Of a DNA stretch of 9,133 bases, positions 1 to 6,549 are shown piece by piece. Where the stretch lies: contig JAGPEW010000018.1 of NCBI GenBank assembly GCA_018056825.1, forward strand, positions 1 through 9,133, read 5' to 3'. The notes below the pieces were generated by a model. It did not search any database. It worked only from the letters and a program-made list of their open reading frames with translations, and had not been told where the DNA came from. Origin of the DNA: Candidatus Sordicultor aquaticus (GTDB lineage Bacteria; Atribacterota; Atribacteria; Atribacterales; Caldatribacteriaceae). How positions within the stretch are numbered: position 1 is the first letter of the stretch; each line of letters opens with the position of its first letter. The translations under genes were made by a program, and so were the position numbers.

Positions 1-18
1 CCTTTATAGTTCGGGGTT

Positions 19-38
19 ATAGGGGGTTTATCCCCTAT
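19..38. other. Short inverted repeat downstream of the last gene
   Basis: ATAGGGG (19-25) and CCCCTAT (32-38) form a seven-base-pair stem with a six-base loop, seven bases beyond the stop of the last gene. It may end the transcript or protect its 3' end. No U tract follows in the minus direction, so it is not a standard intrinsic terminator. Nothing else is recognisable in bases 1-45. Confidence 0.35.
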
Positions 39-45
39 TGCCGTG

Positions 46-951
46 CTATAATCTTACCACTCGAGGCTGGATATTCAACTTTTTCATCAGCTCTAAATAT
101 TCTTCAGGTTTTATGTCTTCAGGCTTTTTTTCCAGAATAGCTACAAAAATAGCCTGTAAAACATTAGTGCCAAAGGAACGACCATTCATCTCCGGGGTGG
201 TGGTAACCAGAATCTTTACTCCTCTTTCTTTCATCTCCAACACATCCTGAGAGGTCACAGTATTGGTGATTATCATTTTACCTGGCAATTGATCGGGCAT
301 AAAGCGCCAGATATAGAGGAAATCTCCTCCAATTATATCTGCTTGTTCAAAATAACCACTAAAACGAGGTTTACGCTCTTCCTGTTTTTTCCCGGTGGGA
401 TAAAGAACATCAATAGGAAGACGACGCAAAACAGGCATCATCAACACTGATAAAAAACGGAGAGTCCCTAAATGACGCAGGGCTCCGGGAACACCTACGG
501 CAAAAGGTAAATCTCCAATGAGAAGACGGCACCCTTCTCGATAAAGACCTTCGGCTAACCCATAACGGTCCATTCCACTCATTATTAAAGCAGTTTTCCC
601 TTTAAAATCTATTCCCTCACTATCTCGCAAATAACGAGGGACTTCCCGCTCCCAGGCTTCTTTTAACTCTCCCCCATCTACAATGGGTGTTTCCCGTAGC
701 ACAGAGACCAATCGTGCTACATCTTTTATTTCATAACGATATTTTCCCGCTCGCAGGTAAAGGTCTGCTCCTCCTAAGCCAATAACATCTACTTTGCCAT
801 CTAAACTTTTCAATAGCTCTACAAACTTATTTTTATCCCCATCCACTCCTATTCTTTCTACTGATACCTTACACCCCAAAAGTTCCACTTCGGCACGATG
901 ATTTCTTTTGGAAGAGCCCAGGCTTGCGCTAACTACTCTCTTTTCTTTCAT
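46..951 (-). CDS. Conserved Rossmann-like protein, often labelled quinate 5-dehydrogenase
   Basis: A 301-residue cytoplasmic protein, complete with start and TAG stop. It resembles a family I recall from Clostridia, with a typical opening MKEKRVVSASLGSSKRNHRAE, a VDVIGLGGADLYL segment near residue 54, GKTALIMSGMDRYGLAEGL (118-136), and a conserved TTPEMNGRSFGTNVLQA block (251-267). Alternating strands and helices around GKTALIMSGMD and GCRLLIGDLPF suggest a Rossmann-type core, but I see no classical GxGxxG motif or shikimate-dehydrogenase active site. The database label quinate 5-dehydrogenase therefore appears to be transferred rather than demonstrated. GGAGG lies nine bases before the ATG, inside the bactofilin frame. 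It is last in the visible operon. Family membership is fairly sure; function is not. Confidence 0.75.
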   Translation of the reverse strand: MKEKRVVSASLGSSKRNHRAEVELLGCKVSVERIGVDGDKNKFVELLKSLDGKVDVIGLGGADLYLRAGKYRYEIKDVARLVSVLRETPIVDGGELKEAWEREVPRYLRDSEGIDFKGKTALIMSGMDRYGLAEGLYREGCRLLIGDLPFAVGVPGALRHLGTLRFLSVLMMPVLRRLPIDVLYPTGKKQEERKPRFSGYFEQADIIGGDFLYIWRFMPDQLPGKMIITNTVTSQDVLEMKERGVKILVTTTPEMNGRSFGTNVLQAIFVAILEKKPEDIKPEEYLELMKKLNIQPRVVRL

Positions 952-1297
952 TTTCTACATCCTCCACTTTTTCAAAAGCCAACGACCCTTCAATTATAGC
1001 CCCCGGTTCTAAAGCTATACCTCCTCCCATAATACAACCCCCTATCCGGGAGGTCTTACGACAAACTGCTTTTTTAACCCGAGAGAAACCACCAATATTC
1101 CCCCAGGTTTCCATATTTTCCACTTCCACCCAGGCTTCTATTTTACCTTTTCTGGTTACCACTAACTCTCGACATTGGATTAAGCCCGTAAATTCTCCTT
1201 CTACAATTAAGAAATCTCCTCCTTGAAAACTACCACTGATTTTAGACTGTCCTCCCACAATGGCTAATTGTTGTTCTTCATTCTTGGTTGAGCTCAT
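929..1297 (-). CDS. Small bactofilin (polymer-forming cytoskeletal protein)
   Basis: A 122-residue protein matching the bactofilin (DUF583) pattern: LAIVGGQSKISGSFQGGDFL, then VEGEFTGLIQCRELVVTRKGKIEA, then GGCIMGGGIALEPGAIIEGS. The regular alternation of short hydrophobic pairs and Gly turns fits a right-handed beta-helix that polymerises into filaments without nucleotide. The N-terminal tail (about 10 residues) and the C-terminal tail (EKVEDVENERKESS) are short and charged. Bactofilins organise cell shape or polar structures; the role here is unknown. Three cysteines are present, which is more than usual in my experience of the family. GAGGAT precedes the ATG. It overlaps coaX by 20 bases and the next gene by 23 bases, so its expression is locked to the CoA genes. 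Confidence 0.85.
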   Translation of the reverse strand: MSSTKNEEQQLAIVGGQSKISGSFQGGDFLIVEGEFTGLIQCRELVVTRKGKIEAWVEVENMETWGNIGGFSRVKKAVCRKTSRIGGCIMGGGIALEPGAIIEGSLAFEKVEDVENERKESS

Positions 1298-2048
1298 GGA
1301 TAATCCTCAAACCCTCTAAAGTCAAAACCGGATCAAAAATATCAATGAAATCACAATAGCGGTGCAAAAAAATGCTCCATCCTCCTGTACCCACTACTTT
1401 TGCCTCCAGAGAAAATTCTTCTTTCATCTTTTTGACAATCTCCCGAGATAGGCCAATATGACCAAAAAAAACCCCGGAGTGCATAGCTTCCACTGTATTC
1501 CTGCCCACAATGTGAGCAGGAATTTCAATATCCACTCGAGGAAGCTTGGCAGTTTTCTCATAAAGCGCTTCAGCCGATATACTTATTCCCGGAGCAATTA
1601 CTCCCCCTAAATATTCTTTGTTTTTCGTTACGGCACAAAAAGTGGTAGCAGTGCCAAAATCTATGATGATTAAATCTCCTCCATAAAGAGAAGATGCAGC
1701 TAAAGCATTAACCACCCGGTCTGCACCCACTTCTTTGGCTTCTACCCGAAGAGAAAGACCTGTCTTAACCCCCGGCCCTACAGAAAGATAGGGAAGATGC
1801 CACTTCTCTCGGAAAAGGTACTCGAAGGCACCTAACACCGGAGGAACTACACAGGAAATGACTGCCCGTTCTAAAGTAGACTTTTCTATGTTTTCCTCTT
1901 CTAAAAGATTTCGAAATACAAAGCTCCACTCATCAGAAGTACGAAAGGGGGAAGTAGATACGCGCCAGTTGGCAAGAAGCACTTTATCGTCATACACTCC
2001 CCAGGTAGTATGAGTATTTCCGACATCGATAACCAATATTTTACTCAA
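1278..2048 (-). CDS. coaX: Type III pantothenate kinase CoaX
   Basis: A 256-residue kinase of the ASKHA fold that phosphorylates pantothenate to 4'-phosphopantothenate, the first committed step to coenzyme A. Motifs are complete: phosphate-1 loop DVGNTHTTWGVY with D8, the GADRVVNALAA pantothenate-binding segment (108-118), and the phosphate-2 DFGTATTF segment (130-137). VGRNTVEAMHSGVFFG near residue 181 is also conserved. Type III enzymes form dimers, are not inhibited by CoA, and generally need a monovalent cation. The start codon is TTG, overlapping the panT stop (TTGA) behind GGTGGTG; this links its translation to transporter synthesis. Its final 20 bases overlap the bactofilin gene. Intact and confidently identified. 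Confidence 0.97.
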   Translation of the reverse strand: MSKILVIDVGNTHTTWGVYDDKVLLANWRVSTSPFRTSDEWSFVFRNLLEEENIEKSTLERAVISCVVPPVLGAFEYLFREKWHLPYLSVGPGVKTGLSLRVEAKEVGADRVVNALAASSLYGGDLIIIDFGTATTFCAVTKNKEYLGGVIAPGISISAEALYEKTAKLPRVDIEIPAHIVGRNTVEAMHSGVFFGHIGLSREIVKKMKEEFSLEAKVVGTGGWSIFLHRYCDFIDIFDPVLTLEGLRIIHELNQE

Positions 2049-2545
2049 ATTTTCACCACCCGCTTTAGAATGCGCACCAAAGGTAGCGCTAAAATACCAG
2101 AGATGACTAATTCCAAAACTCCATTAAGGACCAAAACAGGTAAAACTTGTTCCCAGGTAAAGAAACCAGTTACCACCATTAAACCTAATACTCCTATGGT
2201 ATTGGTAAAAGTTCCTCCCAAACTTCCCAGCACTATTCCCCAGTCTTTCTTACCCGACCACCTCCAGATATAATAGGCCACCACCCCGATGAGGATACGA
2301 GGTAGAAAACAGGCTAAAACGTTACCGGCAAATAGGTGAAGAGTGGAAAAAGCTAAAATCAATCCCACTAAAGCCCCGACCCCCGGTCCACCTATAATCC
2401 CTCCTATTATAGCAGGAATGTGCATAGTAGTGGCGTAAGAGGAAAGGTTGGGAACAGGAATAAGTCCTAAAGGGGTGATGCTTAAAACCACGGAAATTGC
2501 CCCCAAAACACCAGCTAAAACGAATTTCTTAGTTCTTGTCTCCAC
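2045..2545 (-). CDS. panT: ECF transporter S-component, probably pantothenate (PanT)
   Basis: A 166-residue, very hydrophobic integral membrane protein with about five or six membrane helices, the size of ECF S-components. After the basic N-terminus METRTKKF come VLAGVLGAISVVLS, then the conserved PVPNLSSYATTMHIPAIIGG and GPGVGALVGLI segment typical of this family. S-components bind a vitamin and work with the shared EcfA-EcfA'-EcfT module, which is not in the window. Pantothenate specificity is inferred from family resemblance and from the directly following pantothenate kinase gene. The start is taken as GTG at 2545, with GGAGG eight bases upstream; a GTG at 2554 overlaps that SD and is less likely. 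The TGA stop overlaps the coaX start codon. Confidence 0.85.
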   Translation of the reverse strand: METRTKKFVLAGVLGAISVVLSITPLGLIPVPNLSSYATTMHIPAIIGGIIGGPGVGALVGLILAFSTLHLFAGNVLACFLPRILIGVVAYYIWRWSGKKDWGIVLGSLGGTFTNTIGVLGLMVVTGFFTWEQVLPVLVLNGVLELVISGILALPLVRILKRVVKI

Positions 2546-2574
2546 AAAAAACACCTCCGTTCCAGTTCTTTTTA

Positions 2575-2601
2575 GATACCAGACGGGAAAGTTCTAATAT
2601 C
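2575..2601 (-). promoter_or_regulatory. Leader hairpin upstream of panT
   Basis: In the minus-strand transcript GAUAUUAGA (2601-2593) can pair with UCUGGUAUC (2583-2575) through nine pairs, two of them G-U, around a nine-base loop ACUUUCCCG. The G-U pairs favour a role in minus-strand RNA over a DNA palindrome. It lies in the 80-base gap between the peptidase and panT, with a second short stem (CCGC/GCGG, 2616-2628). It has no U tract, and I cannot match it to a known riboswitch or T-box. Confidence 0.35.
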
Positions 2602-2634
2602 TCCTCACTCGCTGCCCGCGGTCAGCGGTAAGAT

Positions 2635-3522
2635 TTAAGCTATTATATCATTTTTAGCTAAAACGCCAGCCAGCCCTGTCGCTTTGGTGACCGAATTTAA
2701 AACTCCCTCTTCTACACTTTCATAAATTCCTGAGACTAGAGCCAAATAATCATTTACTTTCTTTTTCCCTGTAGATACTAAAAAAATAGTATCACCATCA
2801 TAAAGAGTGGCAAAAGGACGAATACAAGAAGCCAGAGCAGAATGAACTACTCCCGCCAGAGAAAGCAATTCCTCTCGGGAGAGAAAGAAATCAAAAACTA
2901 TTAAAGTTAAAGTGGTATTAAAAGGAGAAGGAATTATCCCTCGCTTTTCTAATTTAACTCCTGCCACCAATTCTCCAGTTTGGGGATGGTAGACATTTCC
3001 CCAGGAATTGGTAACTACAAAAGCATATATCTCCTCCCCATCTACTTTAGCTCTTCCTTTTCCAAACCCCCCTTTTACTGCTTTCCCCATCCCCATAAGT
3101 TTTCCTACCGTAGCTCCCGTTCCTGCTCCGATAGTTCCCTCTTTTATAATTTCTTCTACCGATAAAGAAGCATTGTATCCCCATTTTCTATCCGGAGAAT
3201 ATGGTTCTCCCAACTCCAAATCATAAATCACTGCTCCCGCCACAATGGGAACTATCCCTCCCGGAGTTTTAAGACCTCTTTTTCTTTCCCGTAAGAAATC
3301 TACCACTCCTTCCCCACAGGAAAGGCCTAAAGCGCTACCTCCGGTAAAGAATATGGCATCCACTCCCTCCACCAAGTTTCCAGGGAAAAGGGTAGCAGTT
3401 TCTCGACCTCCCGGAGCTCCCCCTCGTACTGCAGCTACCGCTCGATTGGGCTCTTCAAACAGAAAAACCGTGCATCCTGTAGCTTTAGAAAAATCTTGGT
3501 AGTGTCCTACTTGAAAAGACAT
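2635..3522 (-). CDS. P1/DmpA-family (S58-type) self-cleaving aminopeptidase or amidase
   Basis: A 295-residue member of the family that includes L-aminopeptidase DmpA and nylon oligomer hydrolase NylC, N-terminal nucleophile enzymes made as one chain and split internally. Family marks are FFTGGSALGLSCGEGVVDFL, GAGTGATVGK, and the cleavage region PFNTTLTLIVF. By analogy with NylC, the chain is cut between N202 and T203, freeing Thr as the nucleophile. IRPFATLYDGDTIFLVSTG near the end is the conserved small-subunit segment. There is no signal peptide, so it probably acts in the cytoplasm on short peptides or amides; substrate unknown. The start at 3522 is preferred because AAGGAG lies six bases upstream, just after the previous stop. 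An in-frame ATG at 3552 would add ten residues, overlap the previous gene and lacks an SD. Confidence 0.9.
   Translation of the reverse strand: MSFQVGHYQDFSKATGCTVFLFEEPNRAVAAVRGGAPGGRETATLFPGNLVEGVDAIFFTGGSALGLSCGEGVVDFLRERKRGLKTPGGIVPIVAGAVIYDLELGEPYSPDRKWGYNASLSVEEIIKEGTIGAGTGATVGKLMGMGKAVKGGFGKGRAKVDGEEIYAFVVTNSWGNVYHPQTGELVAGVKLEKRGIIPSPFNTTLTLIVFDFFLSREELLSLAGVVHSALASCIRPFATLYDGDTIFLVSTGKKKVNDYLALVSGIYESVEEGVLNSVTKATGLAGVLAKNDIIA
2642..2650 (-). promoter_or_regulatory. Possible extended -10 promoter for panT-coaX
   Basis: The minus strand reads TGATATAAT, an exact extended -10 (TGN-TATAAT), at the very end of the peptidase gene. No good -35 is found 16-18 bases upstream, which extended -10 promoters can tolerate. 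Transcription would start near 2635, giving a leader of about 90 bases before the panT start codon. Confidence 0.35.
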
Positions 3523-3532
3523 ATCTATCTCC

Positions 3533-4162
3533 TTAAGAAAGCTTGCATCCACAATAAGGACAAAGTTTGAAATCAGGATCTATCTTTTTTCCGCATTGAG
3601 GGCAAAGTCCAGTTTCCCTGGTTTCTTCTTCCGGGACATAATTGCTTTTAGCTTTTTCCCACTCCTGTTTCCAGGTATCGACATCTACCATACTATCAAA
3701 GTAGAGAGTCCGCTCTCCCTGCCACTCATCTCTGTATTTAACAGCAAGATAAAAAGGGCGACGGGATAGGCGATGATACTTCCACAATTGATTTCCCAAA
3801 TCTCTAGACCAGAGCTCTTTTTCCGAAAGGGACTCTATTCCTTCTATTTGAGAAAGAGGAATGCGAATAGCTATTTTTTCAAAAGGAGGAGCGATACCAA
3901 AAATGTTAGGACCTTTTTCAAAATTCTCAAACCGCAAGCTTTTAGACATCAAAAAAAGGAGGCCATCACTTATTGCTTCAAAACGAGGGTGGCCTCCTAA
4001 ATAGCGAGAAAATCCAGAAAGAATTTCTTTTTCTCCAAACTCTCTCTCCTTCTCATGCCAGAATTCAGATACCGAAACCGAGGAGCTCTTTCTTCTCGCT
4101 CCTCCCACCAAGGCCAAAAGAACTAACAATCCGGCAATTAAAAGATATCCCCACAGGTCCAT
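3533..4162 (-). CDS. Membrane-anchored protein with C-terminal zinc ribbon, function unknown
   Basis: A 209-residue protein that I cannot assign to a named family. Residues 5-21 are one hydrophobic helix (YLLIAGLLVLLALVGG) followed by ARRK, which predicts an N-terminal membrane anchor with the bulk in the cytoplasm. Residues 45-170 hold alternating strands, including SDGLLFLMSKSLRFENF, IPLSQIEGIE and FYLAVKYRDEWQGERTLYF, followed by a helix VDTWKQEWEKA; the pattern recalls PH-like/GRAM-like domains, which is inference. The last 24 residues form a zinc ribbon, CPQC...CPYC, with C187, C190, C201 and C204. It follows the FmdB stop by eight bases, has only a weak SD, and is followed within ten bases by the peptidase start, so translation is probably coupled along this operon. 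Confidence 0.85.
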   Translation of the reverse strand: MDLWGYLLIAGLLVLLALVGGARRKSSSVSVSEFWHEKEREFGEKEILSGFSRYLGGHPRFEAISDGLLFLMSKSLRFENFEKGPNIFGIAPPFEKIAIRIPLSQIEGIESLSEKELWSRDLGNQLWKYHRLSRRPFYLAVKYRDEWQGERTLYFDSMVDVDTWKQEWEKAKSNYVPEEETRETGLCPQCGKKIDPDFKLCPYCGCKLS

Positions 4163-4170
4163 ATTCTTTA

Positions 4171-4440
4171 CTAAGAACTACTCCCTCCACTACAACTAGA
4201 GCAGTCACTACTCGAGCAAGTACTGCAACTAGAAGAGTTCGTAGAACTGGAAGAATTAGGAGAACGATAATCAGTGCAATAAAAACCGCTCCCCTTAAAC
4301 ACTAACCCTATATTTCTACCAATCAATCTTTTAACTCTTCCCTTACAGAAAGGGCATTGAGCTACTGGTTTATCGCTAAAAGATTGAAGCTCTTCAAAAG
4401 TTTTACCGCACTGAGTGCATTGATATTCATAAACCGGCAT
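4171..4440 (-). CDS. FmdB-type zinc-ribbon protein with Ser/Cys-rich tail
   Basis: An 89-residue protein of the FmdB/CxxC_CXXC_SSSS regulatory-protein family. The N-terminus MPVYEYQCTQCGKTFE and AQCPFCKG form a zinc ribbon with C8, C11, C29 and C32. A middle segment, GLVFKGSGFYCTDYR, is the conserved family core. The C-terminal 30 residues are almost all Ser with scattered Cys, Thr and Gly, typical of longer members. The start at 4440 is chosen because GGAGGTG lies seven bases upstream; a nine-codon extension to 4467 would run into the palindrome and is unlikely. FmdB was named from an amidase operon, but the molecular role of most members is unproven. The gene sits just behind the groEL palindrome and eight bases before the next gene, so it leads or joins a second zinc-ribbon gene. 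A lone TATAAT at 4520-4515 (minus) has no matching -35. Confidence 0.88.
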   Translation of the reverse strand: MPVYEYQCTQCGKTFEELQSFSDKPVAQCPFCKGRVKRLIGRNIGLVFKGSGFYCTDYRSPNSSSSTNSSSCSTCSSSDCSSCSGGSSS

Positions 4441-4460
4441 TGTTTTCACCTCCAGATGGT

Positions 4461-4496
4461 AAACCACCCGGTAGAGATATCTCTACCGGGTGGTTT
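4461..4496. terminator. Perfect 36-base palindrome after groEL, probable terminator
   Basis: The 36 bases read identically on both strands, centred on GATATC. As RNA this would give a stem of up to 16 bp with a GC-rich body (ACCACCCGGTAGAG on one arm) and a minimal ATAT loop. It begins 34 bases after the groEL stop. Because the arm ends are AAA/TTT, transcripts in either direction would finish the hairpin with a short U run, but no long U tract follows, so termination strength is uncertain. It also ends about seven bases before the SD of the FmdB gene, so it could act as a partial terminator or as a 5' leader hairpin for the downstream genes. Confidence 0.7.
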
Positions 4497-4529
4497 CATT
4501 CACCTTTACTTATTATTATACCTCACCTA

Positions 4530-6146
4530 TCAATACTCAGGCATAGGGGGCATAGCTGGAGCTTTTTCTTTTTCGGGAATTTCAGTGACTACTGATTCGG
4601 TAGTAAGCATTATGCCCGCTACGCTAGATGCATTTTGCAGAGCAACACGCACTACTTTTGCCGGGTCAATTACTCCATCTTCTAACATATCCACGAATTT
4701 CCCGGTTAACGCATTATAGCCAAAGCTAATGTTATCAGAAGCTTTAATCTTTTCTACTATTACCGAGCCTTCTTCCCCAGCATTTTGAGCAATCATTTTT
4801 GCTGGTTCACTCAAGGCTTTTTTCACCACCAAAGCACCGATTTTTTCATCGCCATTTAGGTTCAGCTCATCAATAGCTGATTCACAACGAATTAGAGCCA
4901 CTCCACCTCCGGGAACTATTCCTTCTTCCACTGCTGCTCTGGTAGCATTCAAGGCATCTTCTACTCGGGCTTTCTTTTCTTTCATCTCTGCTTCAGTTGC
5001 TGCTCCTACTCGGATTACTGCTACTCCACCGGCAATTTTGGCTAATCGTTCCTGCAATTTTTCTCGGTCGTAATCAGAAGTGGTTTCTTCAATTTGTTTC
5101 TTAATCTGGTTCATACGAGCCATAATGTCTTCTTTTTTACCGGCTCCTTCTACAATAGTGGTATTCTCTTTATCCACTACCACTTTCCTAGCTTGGCCTA
5201 AATCATCAAGAGTAATATTCTCTAACTTTATTCCTAAGTCGCTAGAAATGAATGTTCCTCCAGTAACCACAGCTATATCTTGCAGCATTTCTTTTCTTCT
5301 ATCGCCAAAGCCCGGAGCTTTAACTGCTACGCAGTTAATAACTCCTTTGAGCTTATTAACTACCAAAGTAGCCAAGGCTTCTCCTTCTATATCTTCAGCG
5401 ATAATCAATAAAGGTTTCCCTCTCTGCACCACTTTTTCTAGAATAGGAAGCAAGTCTTTCACTGCTGAGATTTTCTGTTCATAGATTAAAATATAGGCAT
5501 CTTCAAGAACTGCTTCCATTCTATCAGGGTCAGTTACAAAATAAGGAGAGAGATAACCTCTATCAAACTGCAATCCTTCTACTACTTCCAAAGTGGTTTC
5601 CAAGCCCTTGGCTTCTTCAACGGTGATAACTCCGTCTTTACCCACTTTCTCCATAGCGTCGGCAATGATATTTCCAATAGATTCATCATTGTTAGAAGCA
5701 ATAGTTGCTACTTGAGCCACTTCTTTCTTGCCACTTACTTCTTTACTTATGCTTTTTAGCTTATTGGTTACTGCTTCTACTGCTTTATCAATGCCCCGTT
5801 TAAGAAGCATAGGGTTAGAACCAGCTATCACTGCTCGCAGTCCTTCTTTATATATGTATTCAGCTAAAACTGTAGCAGTAGTAGTTCCGTCTCCAGCTAT
5901 ATCGCTGGTTTTAGAAGCTACTTCTTTAACCAGTTGAGCTCCTACATTTTTACTGGGGTCTTCTAATTCAATTTCTTTAGCCACTGTAACCCCATCTTTA
6001 GTAATAAGAGGAGAACCGAATTTTTTCTCTATAATTACGTTTCTTCCCCGGGGTCCCAGGGTAACTTTCACAGCTTCAGCTAGGGTTTTAACTCCCTCTA
6101 GAACTTTCTGTCGTGCTTCTTCGTCAAACAAAATTTGCTTAGCCAT
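4530..6146 (-). CDS. groEL: Chaperonin GroEL (Cpn60)
   Basis: A 538-residue group I chaperonin. The equatorial ATP site is present: TLGPRGR (29-35), DGVTVAKEIELEDP, and GDGTTTATV with D86 (E. coli D87). The intermediate-domain signature RVEDALNATRAAVEEG and GIVPGGG contains the Asp needed for ATP hydrolysis (E. coli D398). The apical segment includes the GYLSPYFVT region. It works as a double heptameric ring with GroES to fold cytoplasmic proteins. The start follows GGGAGG eight to nine bases upstream. The flexible C-terminal tail ends in APAMPPMPEY instead of the GGM repeats of many bacterial GroELs, so the chamber-floor tail differs in chemistry. Just one copy is visible here; whether the genome has others is unknown. 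Confidence 0.99.
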   Translation of the reverse strand: MAKQILFDEEARQKVLEGVKTLAEAVKVTLGPRGRNVIIEKKFGSPLITKDGVTVAKEIELEDPSKNVGAQLVKEVASKTSDIAGDGTTTATVLAEYIYKEGLRAVIAGSNPMLLKRGIDKAVEAVTNKLKSISKEVSGKKEVAQVATIASNNDESIGNIIADAMEKVGKDGVITVEEAKGLETTLEVVEGLQFDRGYLSPYFVTDPDRMEAVLEDAYILIYEQKISAVKDLLPILEKVVQRGKPLLIIAEDIEGEALATLVVNKLKGVINCVAVKAPGFGDRRKEMLQDIAVVTGGTFISSDLGIKLENITLDDLGQARKVVVDKENTTIVEGAGKKEDIMARMNQIKKQIEETTSDYDREKLQERLAKIAGGVAVIRVGAATEAEMKEKKARVEDALNATRAAVEEGIVPGGGVALIRCESAIDELNLNGDEKIGALVVKKALSEPAKMIAQNAGEEGSVIVEKIKASDNISFGYNALTGKFVDMLEDGVIDPAKVVRVALQNASSVAGIMLTTESVVTEIPEKEKAPAMPPMPEY

Positions 6147-6165
6147 CGATCATACCTCCCTTCTC

Positions 6166-6456
6166 TTAACCTTCAATTATACCTAAAACATCATCTTCAC
6201 GCATGATGAGGTATTCTTCGTCCCCAATTTTCACTTCTGTACCAGCATATTTACCGAAGAGAATCTTGTCTCCCTCTTTAACTTCTAAGGGCAAGCGCTT
6301 ACCGTCTTCACTGATTTTACCCGTACCTACTGCTATTACTTTCCCTTGTTGAGGTTTCTCCTTCGCCGTATCCGGGATTATAATGCCTCCCTTTTTCACT
6401 TCCTCTTCTTCCACTCTTTGTACTAATATGCGATCTCCTAATGGTTTAATCTTCAT
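6166..6456 (-). CDS. groES: Co-chaperonin GroES (Cpn10)
   Basis: A 96-residue protein, standard for Cpn10. It starts MKIKPLGDRILVQ, the conserved first strand, and carries the mobile-loop segment with GGIIIPD (23-29), whose hydrophobic triplet docks onto the GroEL apical domain. GKVIAVGTG and the EGDKILFGKYAGTEVKI segment complete the beta-barrel. It forms the heptameric lid that closes the GroEL folding chamber in the cytoplasm. The ATG follows AAGGGGTGATAAGG, a G-rich SD region. It is first in the groES-groEL operon, with 19 bases between its TAA and the groEL ATG. All expected features are intact. Confidence 0.98.
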   Translation of the reverse strand: MKIKPLGDRILVQRVEEEEVKKGGIIIPDTAKEKPQQGKVIAVGTGKISEDGKRLPLEVKEGDKILFGKYAGTEVKIGDEEYLIMREDDVLGIIEG

Positions 6457-6492
6457 TCCTTATCACCCCTTTCTTCAATTTAACCACTGCAT

Positions 6493-6521
6493 ATTTTAAT
6501 TCCTGTAAACCATTTTTTCAA
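6493..6521 (-). promoter_or_regulatory. Probable vegetative (sigma-70/A-type) promoter of groESL
   Basis: On the minus strand, TTGAAA (6521-6516) and TAAAAT (6498-6493) are separated by exactly 17 bases, each one mismatch from the -35 and -10 consensus. Transcription would begin around 6486, leaving about 30 bases of leader before the groES ATG at 6456. The promoter lies about 30 bases downstream of the TTTTGTCA cluster, a position suited to control from upstream sites. No TTAGCACTC-N9-GAGTGCTAA (CIRCE) element is seen between 6457 and 6633. Confidence 0.65.
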
Positions 6522-6549
6522 GAGTATGGCAAGATAAATCAAGGTAAAT

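Noticed and set aside
2616..2628. CCGC/GCGG hairpin as a terminator of the peptidase gene
   Set aside because: The stem is only four pairs and no U tract follows on the minus strand.
3523..3552. Ten-residue N-terminal extension of the P1 peptidase
   Set aside because: It overlaps the previous gene and lacks an SD, while the ATG at 3522 has AAGGAG at good spacing.
4441..4467. Nine-residue N-terminal extension of the FmdB-like protein
   Set aside because: The extension enters the palindrome, overlies the SD, and the family begins at MPxYEYxC.
4515..4520. TATAAT on the minus strand as an fmdB promoter
   Set aside because: No plausible -35 at 16-18 bases and no TG extension; retained only as a remark in the fmdB entry.
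4357..4719. Plus-strand open frame crossing the fmdB-groEL gap
   Set aside because: It lies opposite groEL and fmdB codons and the palindrome, has no SD and resembles no protein; it is a shadow frame, as are the other plus-strand frames.
6457..6520. CIRCE operator for HrcA upstream of groES
   Set aside because: No TTAGCACTC/GAGTGCTAA pair or close variant could be found by eye.
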